A program made the translations under genes and the position numbers. From positions 1 to 64,000 of the forward strand of contig RECD01000140.1 in assembly GCA_007694185.1 (NCBI GenBank): DNA of 64,000 nt. The letters are read 5' to 3'. Source of the stretch: Planctomycetaceae bacterium (lineage in GTDB: Bacteria > Planctomycetota > Planctomycetia > Pirellulales > Pirellulaceae). The notes below the pieces were generated by a model. The model searched no databases, had not been told where the DNA came from, and worked only from the letters and a program-made list of their open reading frames with translations. Positions 56,901 through 64,000 of this stretch are shown here, one piece after another. Every line of letters starts with the position of its first letter. Position 1 is the first letter of the stretch.

Positions 56901-59900
56901 CGGGGTCAACCGCATCTCACCGGTGGAGGGGTTGAAGCCGAGCACGTAATCGCGGCCTTCCACGAGCGTGCGGTTGTTGCGGCGGACCGTCACCACGTCG
57001 GGCGTGACCGTCAACGGGTTGATCCCGGTACCTTCGAATGGCGAGTTTTCGCCGGGTCCGTCCGTCAGCAAGATCGAAAAGAACTCGACGATCGGGTCGG
57101 CCAAGGAGACGACGGTCAGGTTCGGGTCACGGTCGACGCCGCTGATGTCGTTGTCGATGGGATCAAGCAACACCGCGAACGGTGGTTCACGGTCGGCTCG
57201 GTCGATCGCCCCACGGTCGATGAAGATCAATGTGCCGGAACCGCCCGAGGAGCCTCCGGAGTCAACCCGCAACTGACCGTACAAGTCGCGCAGCGGAGCG
57301 ACCACCGGCGACGGCGGAATACCGATTTCGTTCTTGAATCCGATGTAGTCGGCGCGGTCTTGCACCGTGTTCAGCGAGCTGTCGACAGCCGCAGAACCGG
57401 AGACCAGGTAGAAATTGCGGTTGGCGGCGTCGACGAATAGCGGAGTGCCGGCCGCACGGAGGATCGAGTCGCTGCCGATCGTGCCGTTATTCGTGTTGGC
57501 CTGGAAGTAGTTGTGGGTGATCTCGGCCAGACCGGTCGTCCCACCGATACCAGTCGCGAACTGGGTGACGATGTTGTTCATCACCGTCGGGCTGGAGTTG
57601 ACACCGACCTCGACCCCGATGCCGGCGTTGGCGCCGACCAAAGTGTTGTTGACGATCCGACCGAACGGCACGGGACGTTGCGGGGCGGTGACCGTTTCGC
57701 CCAAGTAGCGGATGCCGGACGAGCCCGAGATCACGTTGTTTTGAATCACCACGCCGGGAACAAGCCGATCGCTGTTCCGTTGCGGGAAATTGATTGTCGA
57801 CCCCGGATGCGGGACGCTGCCACCCGCTTGGGCGTTCCCGGGCTGCACGTTGATCCCGCGGATCGAAGAGTTCGTGATCGTGTTCGCTTCGATCATGAAC
57901 AGGCCTTGGAGCCGCTCACGGTTGCGATCCGCCTCGAACCCGGTCGCGCGATCCCCTTGCAACACGAGGATGTCATCGATCCAGGCTCGGTTCGAGCCGG
58001 CCGCGAGGTCTTGATCCTCGGCAAACAGGTAGATCCAAGTCAGCGTCGAGTTTTCGCTGACAAAGGGGAACTCGACCGAGATCGCCCTGCGTTCGCCGGT
58101 AGCGAAAGGACTCGCCGGTTCGCCGATCGAACCCTCGATCGGAGGTGGCTGCGGAACCAGGATCTGCGGTTGGCCGTCGACCAGGAGCAACAAGCCGTGA
58201 GTGTCCTCCAGGCTGCTGACGCTGTAGCGGAACCGCAACAACCCGCCGCCCGTGGCGGTGGCGCCAAGCTGGGCCGGCGTGGTTTGGAAAACCGCCGCTA
58301 CTCGCTGCGAAGGGGAATCGGGCAAGGCACTCTGGATCAGACCCGGCATCGCTCCGAACGTGGCAGGCGACGCCAACGACTGGAATCCGCTGATCGGCTG
58401 AATGCCGGGCGCACTCGCCAGTTGCCAAGTCTCGAAAGCACCTGGGAGCAACGCGTTGACGAATGGGTCATCCGGGATCGACGTGCCAGGTAGCAAAGTC
58501 GAGATGATTTGCCGCAATTCCGAAACCGGCGGCAGTGGCGCGGAATAGGTCGCGCCCTCAAACCCTTCACTGGCGGTGACGCTCAAGTCGTTGATGTGCC
58601 GCGCGTTGGTGTCGAAAGGAGAGATCCAGATCCCGTCGATCATTTCGGACCACGTGGCGACATCATCGACGCGCCGAATTTCGAGCTGATAGGGACCGGT
58701 TAGTGAATTGGCGAACTGCGTGGGGTTTGGGTCTTGGGTTCGCCCGGTGGTTTGCAGATCGAGCACGCCCGGTGCCGGTTGGAAGTCGCCGGTGACCATC
58801 TCGCCCCGTTCGGCGTAGCCGACGATGATATCGTCGATGTAGAAGCCTTCGAACGCGTTGTTGAGGCTGCGGATCGAGCGTGGCGTCGCCTGGCTGTTGA
58901 ATTCTCCGAACGGCTGGGAATTGGTGCCATCGATCCCCAGCAGCGACGGGTCGCGCATCGCCCCCGCGGTGCTGAAGTCGAACCGCAACATCACCTCTTC
59001 GGCGCCGGCGAAGGTCGACAGGTCGACGCGAGCCTGACGCCACTGACCGGTGCTGTCCATCAACTCCTGGACAATCTGCTGATTCTGGCCCCGCGGGATG
59101 CCCGCGTTGAGCCCGGCGTCCGACAGGTGCGACACGAACCCGGGCAACTCAGCGCGGTTGGCCCCGACACTCGGGTCGGCGCCACTCAATGCCGAGTTGT
59201 TGGTCGCAACCAACCGCCACGTGTCCCCGCCGTTCGTCGACACGAAGACCCGTGCGCTGTCTCGGAACGGGTCGTTCACATCGCCGGTGACGTTGGCACC
59301 AGGGTGGTTTTCGGTGTCGAGGAAGTAGTTGAAGTACAGCGTCGGACGGTCTTGGGCGACCGAACCGGCCAACGAGAAGGTGCCCGATTGCAGCGTTCCC
59401 AACGCCCCGCCCGGGAAGTTGTAGGTGTTGCGGATGTTCGTGTTGCTGCTCAAGTCGGCATGCAGCGGCGTCGACAGGATACCGAGTTGGGCGTTGACCC
59501 CCGATTCATAAGTCAGGTAGGTCAACGAATCCGGGTTGTGGATTTGATTCCACTGCTCGAAGCCGAAGTGCAGGCTGGTACCGCCTTGGGCTTGGGTTTG
59601 AAGTCGGTTCGCGCCGGGGCCGGGCGATGCGATGTTCACGTTGACCTCACCCGGTCGACGGCTATCGTCCGGAGCGACGTTGATGCCGTGGCCGACGTCG
59701 TTGCCCCGTTTCATCGTCGGGTGCCAGAGGTTGAAGTCCAACGGCGAGAAGGCCGTCCCGATCGGTCGGGCGCCGCCACCGGTCATGCCGGTCACCGTCA
59801 TCGAGGTCGAGTCAGCGACACCGTCACCGGTCGAATCGAAGATCTGACGCAACACGGTCAACGCATCCGCATTCGTCGGCTCACTCGTGACCAACGTCGG

Positions 59901-62900
59901 CAGCGCCGTCATCGCCGTCGTGTCGAAGGCGTACATCGCCCCGGCGGTCGTGACCGCGAACAACGTGTTGCGGTAGGCGCCCCCTTCGACGTTCTGCGGC
60001 CCGTGGGCCAGACCTTCGAATTGGAGTGTCGTCGGTGGTACGCCGAGGGCGGCGGCGACATCGATCCGGCGGATCACCAGACCGGTGTTCGGGTTGATCT
60101 CCAAGAACTCGCCGCGGTTGGTGACACCGAACAGGTTCCCCGTGTGGTTGCCGGTTGCCGTGCTGTAGTTCCCAAACGAAATCCCGGTCACCCGGCCGGA
60201 AAGCGGCTCGATCCAGGTCTGGGTACCGTTGTTGTCGGCACCGCCTGTCAGCGGACCGCTCAATCCGCCAACTCGATTGAGGTTGAGGGCGACGGTGCCG
60301 TTGGCGCCGAAGCCGTTGCCGGCATTGCCACTGTAGATCACCGCTGTAACCAAGTTGCGGGCCTGGTCGTTGTTGTTGATCGCGTCAACGATATCCTGGG
60401 CAGTCGGGGCGCCCGTCAAAGGTGGGCCGCCGGTGCCGCCGATTTGCAGATTGATCGTGTTGCCGCCCGCCGTGACTACGGCATTGTTGTTGTTTGGGCG
60501 GGTGATGTTCACCTGGATGTCGTTGCCCGCTTCACCGGGGATCTTGGACTCGATCCGGATCGTGGTGACGGCCGGGGTATCGGCGTTGTTGGAGACGGTC
60601 AGGAAGGTCGATGCGAATTGGACTCCGTTCGGCTGGATATCGCCCATCAGCCCTTGCGAGGGGTTGGCTCCAGCGATCGCGGGGGCAGCGTTGCCACTGG
60701 CGTCACCGCGGTAGAGCTTCGAGTTGCGTCCTTGGCCGATATCGGTTTCGCGAACGACCAAGTAGGTCGAGTAAACCGGCACCGGGGCAGCTGCCGAACC
60801 GGTCGTCCCTCGCCGCCAGAAGGTCAACGCGTCGACTTCGTCCGACGTGGTGAACTGCTCCGCCCGATTGGCAACGCCCAGCGGGTAATTTCCTGGGAAG
60901 CCCGCACCGGTATTCGGCGTCGGGCCGCGTCCCGGGATGTTGTCGTTGCCGATGACGGTGATCGCGGCGTTCTCGGGATTGATTTCGACCAAGGCGCCGA
61001 CGGAGTTGGTGACGCCGTTGAGCCTTTGGTAACCGTACATCCGACCGTCGGAGCGGATCACGATGTCCTGCACGTCGTTGACGCCGGTAATCAGTCCTGC
61101 GTCACTGGTAACCCGGGTCAGGTAACGCTCGCCGGTGAACGGATTGACGGTGTAGAGGTGATCGTTGTTCCCAAACGAAGTCGTGGTTTCGGCTTGATCG
61201 GTCGCCACGTACAGGACGACGTCCTTGAGGCTGAACGGGACGACGTGGCTTTCCAACGCGGTCGAGCTCGAGATATCAAAGATCCCATTGGTTTCCGGCA
61301 ACACGGCGGCGCCGTTGCTGGAATATCCCTGGAAGCCGATATGGTCCTCGACGACACGAGTGACCGTGTTGGCGGGTTCCAAGCGAACCCGTTGCAGGTT
61401 CGTTCCAGGCGTCCCGGATAAGTAGAATCCGGCCAATTCTTGCGGGATCATCCGGTTGCTCATCACGGCGACGTAATACGTACCGTTGGGCGTGACGTGG
61501 ATCGGGCCGATGTAGGGGTCCTTCGAGCCGACCGAACCGCGGCTCAGGTCGTCGATGTTGCCCGACACATCGAGCGGTCGGTCGTCCTCAACGTTCGACT
61601 CCCGGCCCAGCCAAATCAGCTTGCCGGCGGCGTTGTAGACCGCGACCGTGGCATCCGGACGATTGAGCGCGTCGGCGTAGTCGAGATCGAAGACGACGGC
61701 GACCGTGCCGGGGGAATCATTCACGCCCGGGATCACTTGGATATCGGTGTGCAGAACCGAGAATTGGAACCAATCGACATCGGTGGCGGTTGACAGTTCG
61801 CCAGAGATGCTGATGGCCGCCATGTCGGTTTGCAGCAGGTTGACCAGCGGTTGCGCGGTGGCGAAGGTGTTGCCGATCGCACCAGGCAGTTCGCCCGCCT
61901 CGCCGATCATTGGAGAGCGGCGTGGCAGGCCGCGGACATCGATCGCCGTTTGGGCAAACCGAATATCGGCGTAACGCACCGTCGAGCCTGGGAACTCATC
62001 GATTTGCCGCAGCCGAACTTGCAGTTGGTACTTGCCGGTGCTCTTACCCATCAGCGACGTGATCGGATCGGTCTGCGGGTTGCTGCGAACCCGGATGAAG
62101 TAGGTCCCGACGCTGTTCGGAACACCCGGCAGGACGTAATAAAAGCCGGCGTCACGGAAGTTCTGGGAGTAGAAGTCGCCGCCCAACAGGGGGTTTTGGA
62201 TCAGGGTCGCCGCATTCGCGGTGTTGCCAGGGAACGACGGGTCGCTCGAACGCACAGACCGTGCCAAAACCGTGCCGCTGATGTTCACAACTTCGACAAC
62301 GATGTCGAGCGACGGATCGGTGCGGTCGATATCAATCCAGATCGGCGTGCCCGCAGTACCCCGGAAGCTATACACGTCGACATCGCCCGGGTCATCGGGG
62401 CTGATGAAACCGTGGACTTCAAAGCCCAGCCGTCGGTTTTCGTCACCACTCTTCAAGTCGGGGGCCAACTCACCCAACGCTTGCGCCGTGGCGGGCGTGC
62501 GATTGATGTCACGACCGGCCGTCAGCGGAGTCTCCGCTTCCCGAATGATCGCGACGTTCGAATCGTTGCTCCATTCGTCGAACAGCAGCCCACGCCAGCC
62601 GCCCACCGATCCTGTCGACGGGGCCGACGAGTTGTTCGTATTGGTCATCACGCGACCGTTGGGGGCAAAGCCCGCGCCGACGGTATCGTCTGCCAAATGG
62701 GTCATCACCACGGGGAAACCGGGACGCCCGAGCACGTGGATCGTGCCGCCGATACGGTCGTGAATGTCGAGCGGCTTGCCGGTCGCGGTGAAGCCCGCAT
62801 TGGCTCCGGATAGCTTGATCACCAAGCTCTCCGAGTTGCTGCTCTGCAGCCGCAGGCCGCTGAAGGTGTGGTGATTGCCGACCGTAACCGTGCTCTGCAA

Positions 62901-64000
62901 CACGTGTACGATGTCGGTGTCGTCCCATACGCTCTCGGTGGTCAATTCCTCGCCGCGGATGACGATCCCGTTGATCGCGTTATCGGTCAGTTGGTTCAAC
63001 CGGATCAGCGGGCCGTGGTTGTCGGCGAATCGTGTGAAGACCTCCGCCGGGCCGGTCGATCGCCCGTAGTCGGGCAGGATTTGGTAGTTCAGCGAATTGG
63101 CGTTCAGGTTCGCGACCGAACCGGCGTTGTCGCGGATCGTGTTGCCGACGATTACCGGTTGGGCGCCACGGACGAAGATCGACGTCGCGGCGTTCGTGCC
63201 CCGGCCGTTGCGAACACCCGCGGCGGTTCCCGCCGCGTTGTCCCGGATCAGGCTGTTCGTGATTCGCAGTTCCCCGCCATGCACTTCCAGAATGTTGAAA
63301 TTGGTTGAGGTGCCCTCGATCGGGACGTTCCCCCCACCGAAGCTAAGGATCGCGTTGTCAATGCTGCCGGATGAGAGTTGCCCGAGGTAGATCCCACCCC
63401 AGTCGCCACGCGAGCCGACGGAGAAGTCGTCGGCGTTCGTGTCGAAGGTGCCGCTACCGCCGTAACGGTCATCGGCCAACGACGTGAAGATGACCGGACG
63501 GTTCGGCGTCCCCTCGGCGATGACCGAGGACGCCCCTCGTTCCGCTTCGATCCGCGCGCCGCTGGTCTTGAGCACCACGCCGGGATCGACCACAAGACGG
63601 CCCGCCGGACGAGCGACGGTCACCCCCGGCGCAACCTGCAACGGTCCCCCCGGGTTGCCATTGATCAGGAGGTTTTCCGTCAGCACGTGAGTGATGTCGG
63701 TGTCGTTGAACCGCCCCGGCAACGACAGCTTGTCGAGCGTCGATCCGAACTCGGTGCGGATGCGGATGAACAAGCCGTTGATCGAATTGTTCTGCAAAAA
63801 GTTGCCGAGAATGTCCGGACCGATTCGGCCGAGCGAATCGTCGAAGCTGTCCGGGTTCGCGGAAACCGAAGCGTCGGCGCTGTCGAAGATATGGTTGAAA
63901 CGGATCGCCGGGCGGGCATTCTCGATATGGATCGGGGTGAACACTTCCCGGTTCGAATCGACCAGCACCCCACCACCACCGTGGCGGATGTCGATGTGGG
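47934..64000 (-). CDS. giant surface-type protein: right-handed beta-helix, PPC-like, GEVED, tandem cadherin-like repeats, C-terminal type I dockerin (5' end beyond window)
   Basis: Continuous reverse-strand ORF; reading continues upstream of the listed GTG at 63968 (HIDIRHGGGGVLVDSNREVF), so it runs off the window. Many VNDAPxxxDRSLxxxE-type repeats, AWVDFNGNGVFEASEQV...GGEVEDHRIQIV, and DVDASGETSPIDALLILNRL / DVDGNRFVEPLDALIVINAI. Confidence 0.95.
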   Translation of the reverse strand, partial: HIDIRHGGGGVLVDSNREVFTPIHIENARPAIRFNHIFDSADASVSANPDSFDDSLGRIGPDILGNFLQNNSINGLFIRIRTEFGSTLDKLSLPGRFNDTDITHVLTENLLINGNPGGPLQVAPGVTVARPAGRLVVDPGVVLKTSGARIEAERGASSVIAEGTPNRPVIFTSLADDRYGGSGTFDTNADDFSVGSRGDWGGIYLGQLSSGSIDNAILSFGGGNVPIEGTSTNFNILEVHGGELRITNSLIRDNAAGTAAGVRNGRGTNAATSIFVRGAQPVIVGNTIRDNAGSVANLNANSLNYQILPDYGRSTGPAEVFTRFADNHGPLIRLNQLTDNAINGIVIRGEELTTESVWDDTDIVHVLQSTVTVGNHHTFSGLRLQSSNSESLVIKLSGANAGFTATGKPLDIHDRIGGTIHVLGRPGFPVVMTHLADDTVGAGFAPNGRVMTNTNNSSAPSTGSVGGWRGLLFDEWSNDSNVAIIREAETPLTAGRDINRTPATAQALGELAPDLKSGDENRRLGFEVHGFISPDDPGDVDVYSFRGTAGTPIWIDIDRTDPSLDIVVEVVNISGTVLARSVRSSDPSFPGNTANAATLIQNPLLGGDFYSQNFRDAGFYYVLPGVPNSVGTYFIRVRSNPQTDPITSLMGKSTGKYQLQVRLRQIDEFPGSTVRYADIRFAQTAIDVRGLPRRSPMIGEAGELPGAIGNTFATAQPLVNLLQTDMAAISISGELSTATDVDWFQFSVLHTDIQVIPGVNDSPGTVAVVFDLDYADALNRPDATVAVYNAAGKLIWLGRESNVEDDRPLDVSGNIDDLSRGSVGSKDPYIGPIHVTPNGTYYVAVMSNRMIPQELAGFYLSGTPGTNLQRVRLEPANTVTRVVEDHIGFQGYSSNGAAVLPETNGIFDISSSTALESHVVPFSLKDVVLYVATDQAETTTSFGNNDHLYTVNPFTGERYLTRVTSDAGLITGVNDVQDIVIRSDGRMYGYQRLNGVTNSVGALVEINPENAAITVIGNDNIPGRGPTPNTGAGFPGNYPLGVANRAEQFTTSDEVDALTFWRRGTTGSAAAPVPVYSTYLVVRETDIGQGRNSKLYRGDASGNAAPAIAGANPSQGLMGDIQPNGVQFASTFLTVSNNADTPAVTTIRIESKIPGEAGNDIQVNITRPNNNNAVVTAGGNTINLQIGGTGGPPLTGAPTAQDIVDAINNNDQARNLVTAVIYSGNAGNGFGANGTVALNLNRVGGLSGPLTGGADNNGTQTWIEPLSGRVTGISFGNYSTATGNHTGNLFGVTNRGEFLEINPNTGLVIRRIDVAAALGVPPTTLQFEGLAHGPQNVEGGAYRNTLFAVTTAGAMYAFDTTAMTALPTLVTSEPTNADALTVLRQIFDSTGDGVADSTSMTVTGMTGGGARPIGTAFSPLDFNLWHPTMKRGNDVGHGINVAPDDSRRPGEVNVNIASPGPGANRLQTQAQGGTSLHFGFEQWNQIHNPDSLTYLTYESGVNAQLGILSTPLHADLSSNTNIRNTYNFPGGALGTLQSGTFSLAGSVAQDRPTLYFNYFLDTENHPGANVTGDVNDPFRDSARVFVSTNGGDTWRLVATNNSALSGADPSVGANRAELPGFVSHLSDAGLNAGIPRGQNQQIVQELMDSTGQWRQARVDLSTFAGAEEVMLRFDFSTAGAMRDPSLLGIDGTNSQPFGEFNSQATPRSIRSLNNAFEGFYIDDIIVGYAERGEMVTGDFQPAPGVLDLQTTGRTQDPNPTQFANSLTGPYQLEIRRVDDVATWSEMIDGIWISPFDTNARHINDLSVTASEGFEGATYSAPLPPVSELRQIISTLLPGTSIPDDPFVNALLPGAFETWQLASAPGIQPISGFQSLASPATFGAMPGLIQSALPDSPSQRVAAVFQTTPAQLGATATGGGLLRFRYSVSSLEDTHGLLLLVDGQPQILVPQPPPIEGSIGEPASPFATGERRAISVEFPFVSENSTLTWIYLFAEDQDLAAGSNRAWIDDILVLQGDRATGFEADRNRERLQGLFMIEANTITNSSIRGINVQPGNAQAGGSVPHPGSTINFPQRNSDRLVPGVVIQNNVISGSSGIRYLGETVTAPQRPVPFGRIVNNTLVGANAGIGVEVGVNSSPTVMNNIVTQFATGIGGTTGLAEITHNYFQANTNNGTIGSDSILRAAGTPLFVDAANRNFYLVSGSAAVDSSLNTVQDRADYIGFKNEIGIPPSPVVAPLRDLYGQLRVDSGGSSGGSGTLIFIDRGAIDRADREPPFAVLLDPIDNDISGVDRDPNLTVVSLADPIVEFFSILLTDGPGENSPFEGTGINPLTVTPDVVTVRRNNRTLVEGRDYVLGFNPSTGEMRLTPLSSLWAPAGVYEITLDNQVIADRAGNLLRNNQPDGSTRFIIILPDVGIDFGDAPVSYGTLLANNGARHALIDNAMPRLGRYVDAESDGKPAVPGTDQPSDDEPSPITVEVLEGTGFLVAGSGLPQVVLSIASAPESGDKIRIDTGAGPLTFELVLPGFAPTAGNIAVRFEATDSPEMVAEKLADAISTRLTQAGNAFSVAVGEDSPVPTITLTNLDDEDGVGIGTLVTTGGDYIVFLRPDSSEYPQYPESTTEPDDVLGFLNPLEPAGTKIAVTVMGLGFLDAWVDFNGNGVFEASEQVISSVPVSDGVNYLTIHTPEGTTDKVTWARFRISPEGGLSPTGLAVGGEVEDHRIQIVNVTPPVAIDDPFAVGDLVYRVNEDETLVTEGFFPSIMANDDIDPRTFTPVDAILVEGPSFASNFSLDSRTGHFTYTPRADYAGLDTFTYYLANQQSAIDADISVTRPVIATVTIDIRPVNDAPGVPPLTFHGLESQPEPATDADRPRGENPLTITAEELLETAVAHNDPRYPNADNPEAPWDESAQQLRVVELILPETFVDTDDVLKGQQGPTVITVADADDEGNVTVRTIRGTLVARFVVDSDPAPFIRSYGSLIDVTYVSDDYLNRDNVEPIRVPTVDSDFDTDTFDFLHFTIEDDALLIDPETIDDDAVPFPTVKPDDTFFGDRLRATQILMLDIGPRNDHPIVMDDLITVGEIGAGLPNPDGSITPIDETTDWSDFFINQLGQPVPVPLEDEILVIPAAFLLRNDVVAQPISTDELSGVNDQTLGIVAVEMVTMPASGGGGVSINAAGDVVFVAPTDYYGKIIFTYVAEDQGIDEQADRTQVVNPLRAIGTVTVVVQPVNDVPIPFDRTLSLVEGAEPGEDVYTFFPELLLGIGASEPAAPGKLTPELVDPFTESEQSLRVVAFHVGDNTVDVADLDDYTLPGTGNGFLELDSAAGGRFVFEIENGALKVATFFTSPDYNRIAPFNPVELLEFTIEDDGVTSDPQSPAEITLPAARSSIRGTLTITVGETNDAPIFTMPEEGFVIDENGGTPVVSVDFATIVAPGPLSALDELRLQSLFFTLTPLNVPDGMMMLDEFGEMLIPTLEINTGSAGNWLDPDGNGIGTATLTVFPAIDAFGFAVYEVTATDFLAGEEGSDTFTPRTTTQTLTITINPVNDAPVTYDRSLSITEAVEVDGEVAVLHFDATRLLQGLPPETPSVEGDFADDLSDLYDETEQTLRVVAFGIPRFDGAVDPADFDYIDVTDDSLGLVDGTGSVVWPTANGGTLTFHFADGGFTHGTYAPAVDYNEETPFNEFEKFIFIVSDDGRTTLPGSGYIDLDGSGSGNDVTITLPEERSAPATVTISVLPANDPPIFSMPSGFEFSENGGAPVIGEDFVNMIAPGAYTALDELVRQNVSFTLVPVNVPEGLMMVDEFGEMLIPTIIVTAGGPDAWVDMDGEPLGLATLTVFPAIDAFGFAVYEVIATDDHPTDPRSTSQLLTITINPVNDEPVTYDRSLTLTEAVEADGEVAILHFDAERLIQGLSPETPSVAGDFAEDLSDLYDETEQTLRVVAFGVPKFDGATEPDDFDYIDVTDDSLGLVDGTGSVDWPTVNGGTFTFHFADGAFTHGTYAPAVDYNQRTPFNEFEKFIFVVSDNGRTTLPGSGYVDFDDSGSGEDVTITLPEERSAPATVTISVLPANDPPIFEQSRAVVDILEDVNPSTLPGFVFDIQPGADTALDELIRQTVSFEIVVNESSVPAGLMQQLPEITPDGTLILYPAPDAVGTAIYVFAAVDAEPGTEGFIERRTFGTFTVNVRPVNDAPQVNPDLANTSKPDGDEDSDDFWSVNASGHITYVLKEDNTQEFGVTQPYVIDVRGQLTGDESRVGLLDVFIVGPANEADGTLGGSQSLRILQFEADTALGGRIEVAELDEFGDIAKLLYTPPTDYNSNLGGPDSFTYIVEDFSDAGETWHLETGQLIQDRLTILGRVEFVLRPVNDAPQFSLTFNEIAVLEDSQTVVVDGFAFDIFGGPPGSAFDEIDPSTGDQVEFLVSPISPGAAGLFAIGPVVSPDGRLTFRPAPDAFGEAIFEIVAQDDGADNPQRGDIAFSTPQTLTINIRPVNDRPRLNTSDPIVFTLNENGLVEDNGTVIAQPIFIPFVGDGTVVGLLDVFDVGPANEAADLTPGGNQTLRITNPIPTATSGGGTLQRVFDTDGTTLIGLNYTPRTNFNGVDTFIYGVIDDGVSANLDGTVFPDPREAFNTVSLIVNALNNPPQFSGAPSISVLEDATTTPIVGQTIINGFVTDIAAGPPGAFDELGLVPGIPGQTVEFFVQPVAGNPANLFAEPPTVSPEGTLRFITVPDANGVAVFTIYAQDSGPHDPPLQVNRSPERTFTITVIPVNDPPTFDLISDQVTVLEDSGTFTSATPFVINISPGPPDEVLAGQTVRFEVTVAAQDQDLFRELPIVTDNGFLRFTPADDAVGITVISIIGIDNEGAQSSPATVTITIVEVNDPPVAGDLTFNGDEDTPLVVTAQSLLDVAFDPDLATNPDEFLSITQVAERSQAGAVIRVLPNGDVEYDPRPSMTLQALRPGQTLVDTFTYRVIDAAQALSNLGTVTINVAGVNDAPTVVDDFVTLNLSGPTVIRPLDNDFDVDGTINPLTLRIDLQPAFGSVTVQNDGTLIYTPFPGFRGTDTIRYSVADDLGARSQQATITIDTNLAPVAVNDLVATFREQAIDINVAANDFDPDGTLDLDSIEIVTQPARGTVIVLGEGFVRYVPDSDFIGIDNFQYTIRDNRGRPSNVAQVQVQVSASELQNPSNRTDVDASGETSPIDALLILNRLARGIQEGFTGSIPIEFLLDELPRRFYDVDGNRFVEPLDALIVINAIARQNTSGLQGEGEGEADLGLGPIDVIAPFVRDRTELEPGKELRFEFGPEMPTQDSADAVADFDDFGNDEIDDLIGLLAGDRETDDDSDDNAWLAIDSVLGQLLDN
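51811..53790 (-). repeat. 990-bp in-frame tandem duplication within the giant gene
   Basis: ggcaggaccgagatggtcactgtggccgg at 51811 recurs as ggcaagaccgagatggtcaccgtggccgg at 52801; proteins share FHFADGxFTHGTYAPAVDYNxxTPFNEFEKFIFxVSDxGRTTLPGSGY and LPEERSAPATVTISVLPANDPPIF. Confidence 0.92.

Noticed and set aside
58734-61421. 895-aa plus-strand ORF
   Set aside because: Antisense shadow of the giant protein; no family features.

Overview
Window from a GC-rich planctomycete-type chromosome, identified from DUF1559, DUF1549/DUF1553, DUF1501, YTV-repeat and GEVED/dockerin families. It is mostly housekeeping and metabolic operons with many 4-bp ATGA/GTGA gene overlaps. Main blocks: a truncated DUF1559 pseudopilin; a YeiH-small membrane protein-nagB-nagA operon; a fused circularly permuted ATP-grasp/alpha-E protein followed by a transglutaminase; a GlmU-N-like nucleotidyltransferase with prs; an SDR epimerase; a ROK-TVP38-Mer-like reductase operon; an ECF sigma operon leading into DUF1549/1553 and DUF1501 proteins; a second ECF sigma factor; ahcY; trpF; gatB-gatA; folD; an MFS transporter; an anti-sigma/pseudopilin-like chimera; a palindromic REP/MITE-like element; a YTV-repeat protein with promoter and terminator; a PAS-GAF-REC regulator; an SLC13 transporter; a SulP-carbonic anhydrase fusion; rpmI-rplT-pheS-pheT; an M3 peptidase; and a giant (>5,340 aa, truncated) surface-type protein with beta-helix, GEVED, cadherin-like repeats and dockerin. 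No CRISPR array, rRNA, tRNA or transposase gene was recognised. The observations most worth follow-up are the palindromic element at 32.8 kb, the 14-aa/56-aa hierarchical repeats of the YTV protein, the SulP-carbonic anhydrase fusion that has lost a zinc-ligand Cys, the amidoligase cassette, PheT lacking its internal tRNA-binding domain, the ROK protein lacking the zinc motif, and the giant protein with a 990-bp intragenic duplication.
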